Shown here piece by piece: positions 7,680 to 15,308 of a DNA stretch of 40,811 nucleotides (its first letter is position 1; the number at the start of each line of letters is the position of its first letter). The notes below the pieces were generated by a model. That model was not told the DNA's origin, did not search any database, and saw nothing but the letters and a program-made list of their open reading frames with translations. Source of the DNA: Kiloniellaceae bacterium (lineage in GTDB: Bacteria > Pseudomonadota > Alphaproteobacteria > Kiloniellales > J153); the NCBI GenBank assembly GCA_021776055.1, contig JAJFGP010000023.1:1-40811 (forward strand), read 5' to 3'. The position numbers and the translations under genes were made by a program.

Positions 7680-8312
7680 CTAGAGAGGCGCCAAATCGGT
7701 TCGCAAATCGAGCTTGCTGGCCATGGCCATTCGCACTAGCTCGGCCAAGTTGCGGGCCCGAATCTTCTGCATGACCCGGGCGCGGTGAATCTCGACTGTT
7801 CGGGGGCTGATGCCAAGTTTGGCTGCAATGCCTTTGTTCGACAGACCCGAGACAAGATGGTCGAAAACCTGGCGTTCTCTTTCCGTGAGTTGAGATGCGC
7901 GCTCCCTGATATGTCGCGCCGATGTCTCGCCTTGCACTTTCCCACCCTCGACATCCATGGCGAGTTGGACACTGGCGAGAATTGTCTTGTCCGTGTACGG
8001 CTTTTCAATGAAATCGACAGCACCAGCCCTCAAGGCTTTTACCGCCAAGGGAATATCGCCATGACCAGTGACGATGACGATGGGCAGCGCAAATTCCGAG
8101 GACGCAACGTGCCGGAGGACCTCCAGACCGTTTAGTCCCGGCATGAGTATGTCTACAACCGCGCATCCGAAGATTGCCAGATCGGCGGCAAGAAAATCCT
8201 GGCCGGACTTGAAGGTCTTGACCGTGTGACCGGCCGAGCGAAGCAAGGCCGCGAGGGAATCGCGGGCCGCCTCGTTGTCGTCCACGATAGCAATCGTACG
8301 TTCATTCTGCAT
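7680..8312 (-). CDS. FixJ-like response regulator (receiver + LuxR HTH)
   Basis: A 210-residue two-component regulator. The receiver domain (residues 5-120) has the acidic pair VDDNE, the phospho-acceptor D54 in AVVDILMPGLNG, and the conserved lysine in FIEKPYTDK. A LuxR/FixJ-type helix-turn-helix follows (LTERERQVFDHLVSGLSNK, then IAAKLGISPRTVEIHR). The start at 8312 gives the standard MQNERTIAIVDDNE N-terminus and overlaps the kinase gene by 11 bases, so kinase and regulator are coupled. Targets are unknown; radC and the TACGTAT pair just downstream are candidates. Similar regulators act in microaerobic or quinoprotein regulation, but nothing here identifies the stimulus. Confidence 0.93.
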   Translation of the reverse strand: MQNERTIAIVDDNEAARDSLAALLRSAGHTVKTFKSGQDFLAADLAIFGCAVVDILMPGLNGLEVLRHVASSEFALPIVIVTGHGDIPLAVKALRAGAVDFIEKPYTDKTILASVQLAMDVEGGKVQGETSARHIRERASQLTERERQVFDHLVSGLSNKGIAAKLGISPRTVEIHRARVMQKIRARNLAELVRMAMASKLDLRTDLAPL

Positions 8313-9780
8313 GTTCGTTGCCGTTTGTGGCGGCGACCGGAACCGTGAATCGGAACACACTGCCGCCGCCCGGTTTCGGCTCGGTCCACAACTGCCCGCC
8401 GTGCGCGAGGACAATCGAGCGGCTGATCGCCAGGCCGACGCCCAGGCCGCCGGTCTTGGTTGTCGCGAACGGCTTGAAGAGCGTGTCTGCAATCTCCGGC
8501 GAAATACCGGAGCCGGAATCGGAAACCGCCACCTCGACGAAACCGTCCTTGACGAGCGACGTTTCGATAGTCAATTCGCGATCGTCCCGTGCCTCCATAG
8601 CCTCCATAGCGTTTCTGAACAGGTTTTCGACGACCTGTTGAACCTGCAAGCAATCGATCAGGACCGAAGGCAGGTCCGCGCCGGGACGAAACCGGAAATT
8701 CACGCCCCGCTGCCCCATCTCCGGGAGGCTGGCCGCACTGATTTCTCCCACAACCAAATTTAGGTCGACGATGGCGTATTCCGTCTCTCCGCGCTCAACA
8801 AACTGCCGCAGGTTCTGGACGATTTTCCCGGCGACATCCGCCTGCTCGATGGCCTTCGTCATTAAGTCCAAAGACTCCTTGGGAACTCGGTCGCCATGGG
8901 CTTCCAGAATCCGCTGGCTTGCCCGCACATAATTCATCACCGCGGTCATGGGTTGATTGAGCTCGTGCGCAAGCGTCGCACCCAACATACCCATCATGCT
9001 CCAACGGGAGGCTTGGTTCAGCTCACTCTGCAGTTCTTGCAACCTACGCTCCGCGGCCTTGCGCTCCGTAACGTCGCGTATCGCGGCAGAAATGAACGTG
9101 CCCTCACCGGTTTCGATCGGGCTGAGGCTCACCTCCGCCGCGAATTCGGTCCCGTCGCCACGCAGGCCATGGAGTTCCATGTTGCCACCCATGAGCCGAG
9201 TTCGCGGTTTATTCGTATACGCCACGCGAAACGCCAGGTGCCCAGCCCGCGCGTGCGCTGGGATCAGATCCTCGATTTTCTTGGAGAGAAGCTCCTTCCG
9301 TGAATACCCGAACAGGGATAACGCTTGCGCATTGACCAAGATGATCGAACCATCGCCGTCCACCACGATCGTAGCGTCCGGCGCAGCTTCCAGAAGAGTC
9401 CGAAACAAATTCTCGGTCTGTTTCCGCGCCGTTACATCGATATTCGTTCCCACATGCCCTAGGAACTGATCATTTTCAGCGAAATTCGCGGTGGCTAAAC
9501 CCTGTATCCATACGACTTCACCATCCGGCCTCAAGAACCGATATTCGGCCTCGAAGTTCGTTCGGTTTTTCACGGCCTCCTGCCACATCGACACAACAAC
9601 ATCACGGTCATCGGGGTGGAGAGCATCTCTCCACCCGTCTCCCATTGTGCTATCGCCCCATAGGCCGGTGAATTCGCTCCATTTCTCGTTCACGTAAATG
9701 CAAGCGCCCGAAGAATCCGTTAGGTATTCCCCGACTGGCACTAGGCGTCCGACTTTCCCAACTCGTTCTTTTCTTTCCAT
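8302..9780 (-). CDS. PAS-PAS sensor histidine kinase, FixL-like architecture
   Basis: A soluble 492-residue histidine kinase with no membrane segments. Two PAS domains (about residues 10-120 and 122-245) are followed by a HisKA dimerisation helix, with phospho-histidine H272 in TLAHELNQPMTAVMNYV, and a HATPase domain with the N box QVVENLFRNAMEAM and the G-box SDSGSGIS. The layout is that of FixL/TodS-like kinases. The second PAS keeps a histidine at the FixL haem-ligand position (GHLAF), but the oxygen-sensing arginine positions are changed, so oxygen sensing is not supported. The ATG at 9780 was used; a GTG at 9795 is also in frame. It is the partner of the adjacent response regulator. Confidence 0.93.
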   Translation of the reverse strand: MERKERVGKVGRLVPVGEYLTDSSGACIYVNEKWSEFTGLWGDSTMGDGWRDALHPDDRDVVVSMWQEAVKNRTNFEAEYRFLRPDGEVVWIQGLATANFAENDQFLGHVGTNIDVTARKQTENLFRTLLEAAPDATIVVDGDGSIILVNAQALSLFGYSRKELLSKKIEDLIPAHARAGHLAFRVAYTNKPRTRLMGGNMELHGLRGDGTEFAAEVSLSPIETGEGTFISAAIRDVTERKAAERRLQELQSELNQASRWSMMGMLGATLAHELNQPMTAVMNYVRASQRILEAHGDRVPKESLDLMTKAIEQADVAGKIVQNLRQFVERGETEYAIVDLNLVVGEISAASLPEMGQRGVNFRFRPGADLPSVLIDCLQVQQVVENLFRNAMEAMEARDDRELTIETSLVKDGFVEVAVSDSGSGISPEIADTLFKPFATTKTGGLGVGLAISRSIVLAHGGQLWTEPKPGGGSVFRFTVPVAATNGNEHAE

Positions 9781-9795
9781 GAGAGCGTCTGTCAC

Positions 9796-10454
9796 GGCCT
9801 TGCGTCTCTCAACATCTACCTCAGGATGACGATGGCAACTGCCGTCCTAGAAGCGATTGCAAACGACCACGAGTTCGGCACCTGTATCGGCACGCGTTTG
9901 TAAGGCGCCCACACGTGCGATGTGATAGGTGCACGATTTCGCTTTAGTCTTTATCCCCCCAAGTAGTCATCAACTACACGCCATCATATTCACTTTTCGC
10001 GATCAATGGAATAGCTTCACCTCCGCCGCTGTCTGCCATTCCAGATTTGGAAACAGGAATGTGTTTGGAGATCTCCCTTTTTCCCAGTTTTTCGCCATTT
10101 AGTTGCACCTCGACCATTGATTTTCGCGCCACCGCAGCTTGCCTCGGTCCGCACCAAGCGGATGTTGAGTACGGATCGTTGATCCCATGCATGATTTCTC
10201 GAATCAGTTATACAGGAATTTACTTGTATTTTGTCAAATAAAAGACAAATCATCGACGAGTATACAATGCTATCTACTTTGATCTATTAATTAATTTAGT
10301 TTTAACCGTTCACCGCTAACTTGTTGGTGTCGCAGTGGGCGATGTATCTGTTTGTCACAGCACCGAAATCCACCGACAGGCATGCAGTGGATATCGCAGC
10401 TTCGGTGCAGTGCTTTGGCGCGCGCGAGTTACATAGATTGGGAGCGAGACACAC
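9796..10454. other. 659-base divergent intergenic region
   Basis: This gap separates the kinase gene (minus) from the parA operon (plus). The right-hand third (about 10200-10310) is much richer in A+T than the genes on either side. It holds a CtrA box at 10291-10305 and an inverted repeat TTTGTC/GACAAA (10230-10235 and 10244-10249, 8-base loop). A weaker CAAACG/CGTTTG pair lies at 9860-9865 and 9895-9900. Short open frames on both strands (about 65-75 codons) have no recognisable product, and I do not call them genes. Confidence 0.6.
10291..10306 (+). promoter_or_regulatory. Complete CtrA-type box upstream of the parA-mipZ gene run
   Basis: The sequence TTAATTTAGTTTTAAC matches the CtrA consensus TTAA-N7-TTAAC without a mismatch (half-sites 10291-10294 and 10302-10305). 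It lies 149 bases before the parA start, in the A+T-rich part of the gap. In alphaproteobacteria, CtrA binds such sites to activate or repress cell-cycle, division and pilus genes. A local A+T-rich background raises the chance of a random match, so this is a prediction. Confidence 0.55.
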
Positions 10455-11165
10455 ATGCGTATAGTGGCCTTTGCTTCGCAGAAAGGTGGATCCGGCAAGA
10501 CCACCATTGCCGGCCACATTGCCGTTCAGGCTGAGCGGGCCGGTGCCGGTCCGGTGGCGATTATCGATACGGACCCACAGGGTAGCCTTTCGGATTGGTG
10601 GAACGCGCGCCAATCGGAAACTCCGGTCTTCGCCCAGACATTCATTTCCCGCCTCGGCGAGGATCTCCAGAAGATGCGTGATCTGGGTGTCGAACTGGTT
10701 ATCTTCGATACGCCGCCCGCGATTACCGCGACCATTGAGCAGGTCATCCGCGTTTGCGATCTGGTCGTTATTCCGACTCGCCCGAGCCCGCACGATTTGC
10801 GCGCCGCCGGGGCGACCGTCGATCTGGTCGAGAATCTGGGCAAGCCTCTTGTCTTTGTCGTCAATGGCGCGACCCCGCGGGCACGAATCACCGCCGAGGC
10901 AGCTATCGCGCTCTCCCAGCATGGCACCGTGGCCCCGGTAACGGTCCATCATCGTACGGAATTCGCCGCCAGTATGATCGATGGTCGCACGGTGATGGAA
11001 CTGGCGTGTAATCCACGCTCTGCCGAGGAGATTACACAGCTCTGGGACTATTTGGCGGACCGCCTGGCGCGCTATGCCCGGCCAGCAACGGCGGAATCGG
11101 CTGCTGACCACGCCGCGCCGCGGCCAGGAGCCGCATACGCGGGCCCGCGTAGCGAATCCGCCTAA
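10455..11165 (+). CDS. ParA-family (deviant Walker) ATPase
   Basis: A 236-residue ParA/Soj/MinD-superfamily ATPase. The deviant Walker A is QKGGSGKTT with signature lysine K10, followed by IIDTDPQGSLSDWW (Walker A' / switch I) and VIFDTPP (Walker B). It ends in an Ala/Pro-rich tail of about 30 residues. It lacks the N-terminal helix-turn-helix of P1-type ParA, so it resembles small ParA/ParF or polar-positioning ATPases. It is the first gene of a six-gene plus-strand run; the next gene, 9 bases on, encodes a ribbon-helix-helix protein, as in ParF-ParG type pairs. No chromosomal parB or parS is visible, so it is more likely an orphan cargo-positioning ATPase than the main chromosome partitioner. 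Confidence 0.9.
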   Translation: MRIVAFASQKGGSGKTTIAGHIAVQAERAGAGPVAIIDTDPQGSLSDWWNARQSETPVFAQTFISRLGEDLQKMRDLGVELVIFDTPPAITATIEQVIRVCDLVVIPTRPSPHDLRAAGATVDLVENLGKPLVFVVNGATPRARITAEAAIALSQHGTVAPVTVHHRTEFAASMIDGRTVMELACNPRSAEEITQLWDYLADRLARYARPATAESAADHAAPRPGAAYAGPRSESA

Positions 11166-11174
11166 AGGCCCGCC

Positions 11175-11648
11175 ATGAAGCCCGCCAACCTCACGAGCAC
11201 CCTGCTCACGCGCAAGGGTCAGGCTTCACCAACCCTGGTGGGGCCCTCCCGAACGGCTATGCCGATGCCGGCACTGCCGTTGTCGTCAGCCGCACCGCTT
11301 TTGCGCCTCAAGGATTTATCACCGGCCGAGGTGCGACACGACAACGTCGAGAACAATCGTTTTGCCAGCGCACCGCGTGCTGCCGTCGACCGCCGTGTCC
11401 ACATGTCGCTTCGCGTCGATCCGGGCCGGCATCTGCGTCTACGCCTTGAGGCTTCGCGCACCGGACGGTCCATGCAAAGTCTACTCATTCAGGCGCTTGA
11501 CGAGTTCCTGGAGCGCGATGGGCCCGGCACCAGCGATCCGGAATTCGCAGAAAACCTTCGCAACGACGGCCCCGAGGTCGGCAGTCGGCGCGAACCATCG
11601 CAACCTGTTGGCGTGGAGGCGGGCGGTGGATCCACACGATCCCAGTAG
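11175..11648 (+). CDS. Small ribbon-helix-helix protein, likely ParA partner
   Basis: A 157-residue protein with an unstructured N-terminus and a ribbon-helix-helix core at about residues 75-113. Its strand is RVHMSLRVDP; the helices include RHLRLRLEASRTGRSMQSLL and IQALDEFLE. The C-terminal 40 residues look disordered. RHH proteins bind DNA as dimers and often serve as the DNA- or ATPase-stimulating partner of ParA-like ATPases; that role is inferred from the adjacency. It starts 9 bases after the ParA gene, and its end overlaps the GTG start of the next gene by 23 bases, so the three are probably co-translated. No specific named family is recognised. Confidence 0.72.
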   Translation: MKPANLTSTLLTRKGQASPTLVGPSRTAMPMPALPLSSAAPLLRLKDLSPAEVRHDNVENNRFASAPRAAVDRRVHMSLRVDPGRHLRLRLEASRTGRSMQSLLIQALDEFLERDGPGTSDPEFAENLRNDGPEVGSRREPSQPVGVEAGGGSTRSQ

Positions 11649-12717
11649 CGGCCCCAATAACGGGCCCAGCAGCAACCTGGAGAGCGATCTGGCTGCCAGC
11701 CCGCTAAGTGCCCCGCGTGGGCCGGCACAGACACCGGCTGGATCGCTCATGTCCATCCAGATTCGCCGCCGCACACCGCCCCGGGACAGATTGCCAGTGC
11801 CCCCGGCCCCCAAGGCGGCGCGCCCAGAAACCTCGCCTGTGCCACCAACGCCGGCCGTGGCCGCGCCACCACCCGTTGCCCCCGAACCAGATATCCCGGC
11901 GCCAGAAGTCCCGGCGCCAGAGAAGGCAGCACCGGCAGCTCCCTTCCCTGCCAGCGATCCTGGCCGCCGGATGCAGAGCGTTACGCCCCAACCGGCTGCC
12001 CCTTCGGAACCACCCCCGGCCGAAGCTGCCGCGGCGCCGCCGACTGCTCCGACTGCTCCCGCTGCTCGGGCGCCTCTTACCGCACCGGGAATCGCGCGTT
12101 ACGCCCGCACCGGCGGTGACGACCAGAATGTCGAGAGCAAGCCACAACTGGCCATCCCAGCCACGAAACCAGCAGCTCCGAGACCAGTAGCTCCGAGACC
12201 GGCGGCTCCGAGACCGGCCCCCGCGCAGAGGCCGACCACACCACCCCCGCCAGAGGTGCGACGGGAATCGCCCGCGCCGACAGCCGAGACCAGCCGGCCG
12301 GAGGGCATTGTCTCCTATTGGCTACGCTTGCGCGGAAGTCGCCGGTTTCCATCCAAGGCGGATCTTGATCAGAACCGCATCATTGCCGACTGGCCCAACA
12401 GCATCCTGATGCGCTGCCGTAGCGGCTCCAAGGCCCTTGAGCCCGAGAAGGTCTTTGCCGGCCCAGGCCAGGCATCTTTGGCCGATTCCACGACCCCTGC
12501 CGATACATCGCAGGCGGCCATGGAGTTGTCGCCCATGATGCTGCAATGGCTGCTGACCCTAGCCGGAGACGCCGCTAAGGACCGGCGGCCAATGCAAGAC
12601 ACCGAGGCCTTTCCGTCGCGCAACCAAAGCGTTCGATATGGAGCATTTGCACTACCGTTCAGCGAGGACCAGAGCCAGATAGACCACGTTCTGTGTCACG
12701 TCTACCGCGCCGATTAG
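11626..12717 (+). CDS. Pro-rich protein with C-terminal PAS_5-like domain
   Basis: A protein of about 363 residues in two parts. Residues 1-225 are extremely rich in Pro and Ala, including three APRP(V/A) repeats, and are probably a disordered linker. Residues 226-363 resemble the PAS_5 domain common in alphaproteobacteria: VSYWLRLRGSRRFPSKADLD, then IIADWPNSILMRC, and a terminal ALPFSEDQSQIDHVLCHVYR. The GTG at 11626 was chosen because GGAGG (11615-11619) sits 6 bases before it; an ATG at 11749 would give 322 residues. PAS_5 proteins are poorly understood and may bind a small ligand or mediate protein contacts. Position between the ParA/RHH pair and the Tad-like lipoprotein suggests an adaptor role. 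Confidence 0.75.
   Translation: MDPHDPSSGPNNGPSSNLESDLAASPLSAPRGPAQTPAGSLMSIQIRRRTPPRDRLPVPPAPKAARPETSPVPPTPAVAAPPPVAPEPDIPAPEVPAPEKAAPAAPFPASDPGRRMQSVTPQPAAPSEPPPAEAAAAPPTAPTAPAARAPLTAPGIARYARTGGDDQNVESKPQLAIPATKPAAPRPVAPRPAAPRPAPAQRPTTPPPPEVRRESPAPTAETSRPEGIVSYWLRLRGSRRFPSKADLDQNRIIADWPNSILMRCRSGSKALEPEKVFAGPGQASLADSTTPADTSQAAMELSPMMLQWLLTLAGDAAKDRRPMQDTEAFPSRNQSVRYGAFALPFSEDQSQIDHVLCHVYRAD
12174..12218 (+). repeat. Three tandem 15-base repeats coding APRP(V/A)
   Basis: Three consecutive near-identical 15-base units (AGCTCCGAGACCAGT, AGCTCCGAGACCGGC, GGCTCCGAGACCGGC). They encode part of the Pro-rich linker of the PAS_5-like protein, and copy number could vary between strains. Confidence 0.85.
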
Positions 12718-12802
12718 GAAATAGCCCCTAAACACCGACAAGTTAACGAATTCTCATGAATAACGAGCTTTTATGTCACTCAGGTTCAAAAGGCAGGAAG
12801 TC

Positions 12803-14398
12803 ATGAAACGGACGCATACCCGAAAGCGGCCGCAGAAGGTAGCCATAGCATTCAGCGCGGTACTCGCAACAGCGGGTTGCGCCACCGCGTCTACACAGGA
12901 TGGGGCCACGCCGACCGACCAAAGTAGCCGGTATGACGGCGGCGTCGAGCAGCTCCTGATCTACTGCGGCAAGTTACGCGACAGCGGTGAATTGTCGACG
13001 GCTGCCGGCATCTGCCAACGCGCGTCCAATTTGGCGCCGTCCGACCCGCGGCCGCTCATGGCGTTGGCCGAAATCTTTGCGCAGATGGAACAGTTGCCGC
13101 AGGCCGCGAACACCTACCTCGCCGTGCTCGAGCAAACACCGCACGATGTCGACGCGCGGTACCTTCTGGGCAAGACCTATATTGCCATGAGCCGACATGA
13201 CTTGGCGTTACAGGAATTGAAGTTCGCACTCACGCAGAACCCGAAAGATGCGCGAATCTACAACGCCCTAGGTATCGCCAACGGTATGCTCGGCAACCAG
13301 GTTGCTGCCCGACAAGCTTTCGAGAGTGGCTTGAAGGTAGCCCCCGACGACGTTCCGCTACGCAACAACCTTGGCCTGGCCATGGTACTCGGCGGCCAAC
13401 ACGACGAGGGCATCGCGGTGCTTCAGGCCGTCGCCATCGATCCGGCCGCAAGCGCCACGACCATTCGCAACCTGCGGCTTGCGGAAGGCATCGCCCAAAC
13501 CGCGAAGAACGACCAGGCGATAGCCGACGCCGCGACACCTGGAGCCTCGCAAACCGCGAGCACGGGGACCATCCCGGCCGAATTCGGCAGTGACCCCGAG
13601 CCGATCCTATCCGAGCCGCAAGAGGAGACTCTGGCGGCCGCGGTTATCCCGGACCCACAACCATCAGATGCCACGCCGACGCCGGTCCCGAGAGAGCCCG
13701 TCATGCTGACCGAGGCTCTAACGCCCCCGATAGACAATATTCAGATGGCCGACGGCGGAGCACCGGTGTACCTGGATAGCGACCCGAACGCCGTGGACGA
13801 TGCCGACGGGCCGGCCATGGATGATCAGGGCGCGGATGCGCAGTCCGAGAAGACCGACAGCGCTGACCCCGACGAGATGGCGGTTGCCGAAGGCCAAAGT
13901 GGCAGCGCCGACGATACCTCCGCAGGTCTTAGTCTGAATTCCATGCCACGCCCGGTTCTGACACCCGTCACCGAGCCGCCAGCGGGCGATGCGCCGGCAC
14001 CAACGGCCGAGATGCAGCCCATTGTCACCGCCGACGTCAGCCCGGCTAAGCCGCCCATGGCGGACCCGGCCATGACACAAACGGCGGCCCTTGGTGGCGA
14101 AAATATCTATTCCGTCCAACTCGCCTCGTACCGCAGTGCCGATCGGGCGCAGGACGGTTGGCGACAAATTCGCGCCGGTGCGTTGGATCTGCTTCAGGAT
14201 ATCGATCCGGTGATTCGACGCAGCGATTTAGGGCCGGAGAAAGGCGTCTATTTCCGGCTACGCACAAAGCCTTCGTCGAAGGCGGCTGCGAACCTGCTTT
14301 GCTCCGCTTTGCAGGCGCGTGGCCTCAGTTGCCTGACAATTCAGGAAGATCCCGCTGCCGTCGAGGAGACCGCCATGCCCACGGCGGCGAAGTCGTAA
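12803..14398 (+). CDS. TadD-like TPR lipoprotein with C-terminal SPOR domain
   Basis: A 531-residue predicted lipoprotein. The signal sequence ends in the lipobox LATAGC (C26). Residues 45-235 carry about five TPR-like repeats (for example ARYLLGKTYIAMSRHDLAL and ARIYNALGIANGMLGNQVAA), as in TadD pilotin-like proteins of Tad pili. Residues 245-430 are acidic, Pro-rich and probably disordered. Residues 434-512 form a SPOR-type domain (IYSVQLASYRSADRAQ, then GVYFRLRTKP), a fold that binds denuded septal peptidoglycan. The ATG at 12803 follows AGGAAG at a good distance. TadD proteins usually lack SPOR, so this fusion could localise a Tad or division component to the septum. The true Tad cluster is 6 kb downstream. 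Confidence 0.85.
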   Translation: MKRTHTRKRPQKVAIAFSAVLATAGCATASTQDGATPTDQSSRYDGGVEQLLIYCGKLRDSGELSTAAGICQRASNLAPSDPRPLMALAEIFAQMEQLPQAANTYLAVLEQTPHDVDARYLLGKTYIAMSRHDLALQELKFALTQNPKDARIYNALGIANGMLGNQVAARQAFESGLKVAPDDVPLRNNLGLAMVLGGQHDEGIAVLQAVAIDPAASATTIRNLRLAEGIAQTAKNDQAIADAATPGASQTASTGTIPAEFGSDPEPILSEPQEETLAAAVIPDPQPSDATPTPVPREPVMLTEALTPPIDNIQMADGGAPVYLDSDPNAVDDADGPAMDDQGADAQSEKTDSADPDEMAVAEGQSGSADDTSAGLSLNSMPRPVLTPVTEPPAGDAPAPTAEMQPIVTADVSPAKPPMADPAMTQTAALGGENIYSVQLASYRSADRAQDGWRQIRAGALDLLQDIDPVIRRSDLGPEKGVYFRLRTKPSSKAAANLLCSALQARGLSCLTIQEDPAAVEETAMPTAAKS

Positions 14399-14462
14399 CC
14401 AGCTAGGTACGCTCGCCAGTGCCCCAGGTGCGCGCCCGCAACTGACCCGAAAGCTCAACACT

Positions 14463-15257
14463 ATGCCCGCACCCGCTTACACAACTAACCCAGAAGGCGC
14501 CACACCCGACACCCCGCGGTCCGACAGTTCGTGGTACAGCGCCTTTGCAACGGAGGCCGACGGCAGTGCCAAGGCACGGCCAGCCGCTTCGGCAAGTCCA
14601 GCTAGCGAGAACGCGATACCGGATGCGCTGGACACCCTGACAGCTTCCGACATCCCTGGCCCGCACACCCGTAACAACGTCGATGGCGCGACATTGCCCG
14701 CGCTCTTGCACCTGCAGCATGCAGAGCTTGAACGTCTGGTAAGGGACAACGAGCGGTTGATGGACCGAATTGAGACGTTACTGCAGATTCAAGGGCGCGA
14801 GCAGATCCTCCGCCAGCAAATGCAAAATCAGGTGGACCGTATCGGCGAACAGATAAAGCTTGCCCCGCCCACCGAGGCGTTGGAAGCCGTCCGCCGCGAA
14901 GCCCGCGCTGGCGTGACCGAAGAGATCAAGCCAGTCCTTATGGCCATCCTCGACGCCCTTGAGCGCTTCGCCGATAAATCGGCCAGCAAAGCGCCCGCGA
15001 TGACCGCAGAGCCCGACGACGACCCATACCAGGGCGAGGACTATGGCAATCTGCCGGCCATTCTCACGCGCCCCCTCCATGAATTGATGGACGACGGCCG
15101 CGACCCCGGGCGCTTCAATAGCAGCGCTTCGCAACACCGGCCTCGCAAGCCGTTGTTTCATAACAGAAAACGCACACGCACAGAGGGACACAACGATCGC
15201 GAGAGCGCGGCCGGTACGACCAGCCCCTTCACCTGGACCACGGTCTTTTCATCCTAG
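14463..15257 (+). CDS. Hypothetical coiled-coil protein
   Basis: A 264-residue protein that I do not recognise. Residues 1-75 are Ala/Ser/Pro-rich and likely disordered. Residues 78-175 form long charged helices with coiled-coil character (HAELERLVRDNERLMDRIE, then EQILRQQMQNQVDRIGEQ). The C-terminal third is acidic, then basic (HRPRKPLFHNRKRTRTE), and it ends in FTWTTVFSS. There is no signal peptide or membrane segment. It lies between the TPR-SPOR lipoprotein gene and the receiver-MipZ fusion gene in the same orientation (64- and 51-base gaps). A cytoplasmic scaffold or ATPase regulator is conceivable but unproven. Confidence 0.7.
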   Translation: MPAPAYTTNPEGATPDTPRSDSSWYSAFATEADGSAKARPAASASPASENAIPDALDTLTASDIPGPHTRNNVDGATLPALLHLQHAELERLVRDNERLMDRIETLLQIQGREQILRQQMQNQVDRIGEQIKLAPPTEALEAVRREARAGVTEEIKPVLMAILDALERFADKSASKAPAMTAEPDDDPYQGEDYGNLPAILTRPLHELMDDGRDPGRFNSSASQHRPRKPLFHNRKRTRTEGHNDRESAAGTTSPFTWTTVFSS

Positions 15258-15308
15258 GATCTGACGCCGAACAGAGGCGCGGAGACGCCCCCTGCGGCGA
15301 ATGCTGCC

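Noticed and set aside
8302-9780. FixL-type oxygen sensing by the histidine kinase
   Set aside because: The second PAS keeps a His at the haem-ligand position, but that His is common in PAS domains, and the positions of the FixL residues R206, H214 and R220 are Ala, Arg and Met.
9974-10241. Short open frames on both strands in the gap before parA
   Set aside because: They overlap each other, have no good ribosome-binding site or known motif, and fit a regulatory gap better than a gene.
10455-11648. ParA/RHH pair as a plasmid partition system marking an integrated plasmid
   Set aside because: No replication gene, toxin-antitoxin pair, integrase or centromere-like iteron array is nearby, and the pair is part of a longer run with cell-cycle-type genes.
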